Below, piece by piece: positions 63,846 to 64,000 of a DNA stretch of 64,000 nt; the first letter of the stretch is position 1; the number at the start of each line of letters is the position of its first letter. The position numbers and the translations under genes are program-made. The stretch lies in assembly GCA_023957125.1 (NCBI GenBank), contig JAMLHL010000018.1, positions 32,040 through 96,039 of the forward strand, written 5' to 3'. A model generated the notes under the pieces. It was not told where the DNA came from, made no database searches, and was given only the letters and a program-made list of their open reading frames with translations. The stretch is from Chitinophagaceae bacterium (GTDB lineage Bacteria > Bacteroidota > Bacteroidia > Chitinophagales > Chitinophagaceae).

Positions 63846-64000
63846 ATGTCAGAATTTCAAGAGAAATACCATTTCCCGATGAAATGCGTAACTGAAAATA
63901 TCCATTGTCATGGAAGAAAACACCGTAACGAGGCAGAATTGGTTATCATGAACTCACACTTTTGGTCTCAGCGAAGTAATGATTTTGAGATTAAAAAAAC
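63846..64000 (+). CDS. Partial open frame running off the window
   Basis: An ATG at 63846 opens a frame that stays open for 51 codons to the edge (MSEFQEKYHFPMKCVTENIHC...). No family was recognised and no ribosome-binding site stands out. It could be the start of a gene or chance. Confidence 0.25.
   Translation, partial: MSEFQEKYHFPMKCVTENIHCHGRKHRNEAELVIMNSHFWSQRSNDFEIKK

Overview
The window looks like chromosome of a Bacteroidota, most likely a Chitinophagaceae-type member (inference). The support is two SusC/SusD-type outer-membrane loci with a FecR anti-sigma remnant, a DUF3822 gene, an eight-gene suf cluster with SufE and a SufT-like protein, TAnnTTTG-type promoters and intergenic repeat families typical of this phylum. 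No CRISPR array, rRNA, prophage or replication origin was seen.

Layout. 1-4231 (minus): a decayed SusC gene with many frameshifts, overlapped by a FecR anti-sigma gene that has lost its N-terminal half. 4232-5880: a 96-bp palindromic tandem repeat array split by an IS110-family element, whose non-coding region reads as a bridge RNA with guides matching its own target. 5891-8791: gcvP. 8792-9289: three 100-bp hairpin repeats. 9290-12164: a Cys-cluster protein, an Xre/RES toxin-antitoxin pair, a deoxynucleoside kinase and folK. 12227-16836: sppA, an orphan ABC-2 permease, an SRPBCC protein and a Tat-exported TIM-barrel protein. 16905-19461 (minus): efp-accB-accC. 19593-23236: a fused 2-oxoacid dehydrogenase E1, a small membrane protein and a methyltransferase. 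23237-25824 (minus): a histidine kinase/response regulator pair. 26092-27866 (minus): a glycosyltransferase and rsmG. 27936-32794: tgt, a hydrolase, an LptF/G permease, citrate synthase and tRNA-Ala(GGC). 32932-37810: an intact SusC/SusD pair. 38314-45453 (minus): a DUF1080 protein and the sufA-B-C-D-S-E-T cluster. 45568-53854: DUF3822, rsmD, 5-formyl-THF cyclo-ligase, lpxK (the last four overlapping), rnr, polyprenyl synthase, a BaeRF3 protein and a pirin.

54209-64000 is accessory: a lipoprotein, cas6, a truncated DUF4143 ATPase, a frameshifted WYL regulator between direct repeats, a cas5 broken by three frameshifts and a stop, then intact cas8, cas7 and cas3 of a type I-B-like (Csp/PGING) system. 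After cas3 lies only decayed sequence; cas1, cas2 and cas4 are not in the window. From about 57.8 kb the DNA is visibly richer in A/T, which suggests horizontal acquisition followed by decay.

How the parts work together: the core genes serve Fe-S assembly, fatty-acid initiation (AccB/AccC), folate and one-carbon metabolism (FolK, GcvP, cyclo-ligase), lipid A and LPS export (LpxK, LptF/G), and rRNA/tRNA modification (RsmG, RsmD, Tgt). The accessory parts are two nutrient-uptake loci, one dead and one intact, a mobile IS110, a toxin-antitoxin pair and a crippled CRISPR interference module. The most notable observation is the readable guide-to-target and guide-to-donor match in the IS110 non-coding region.
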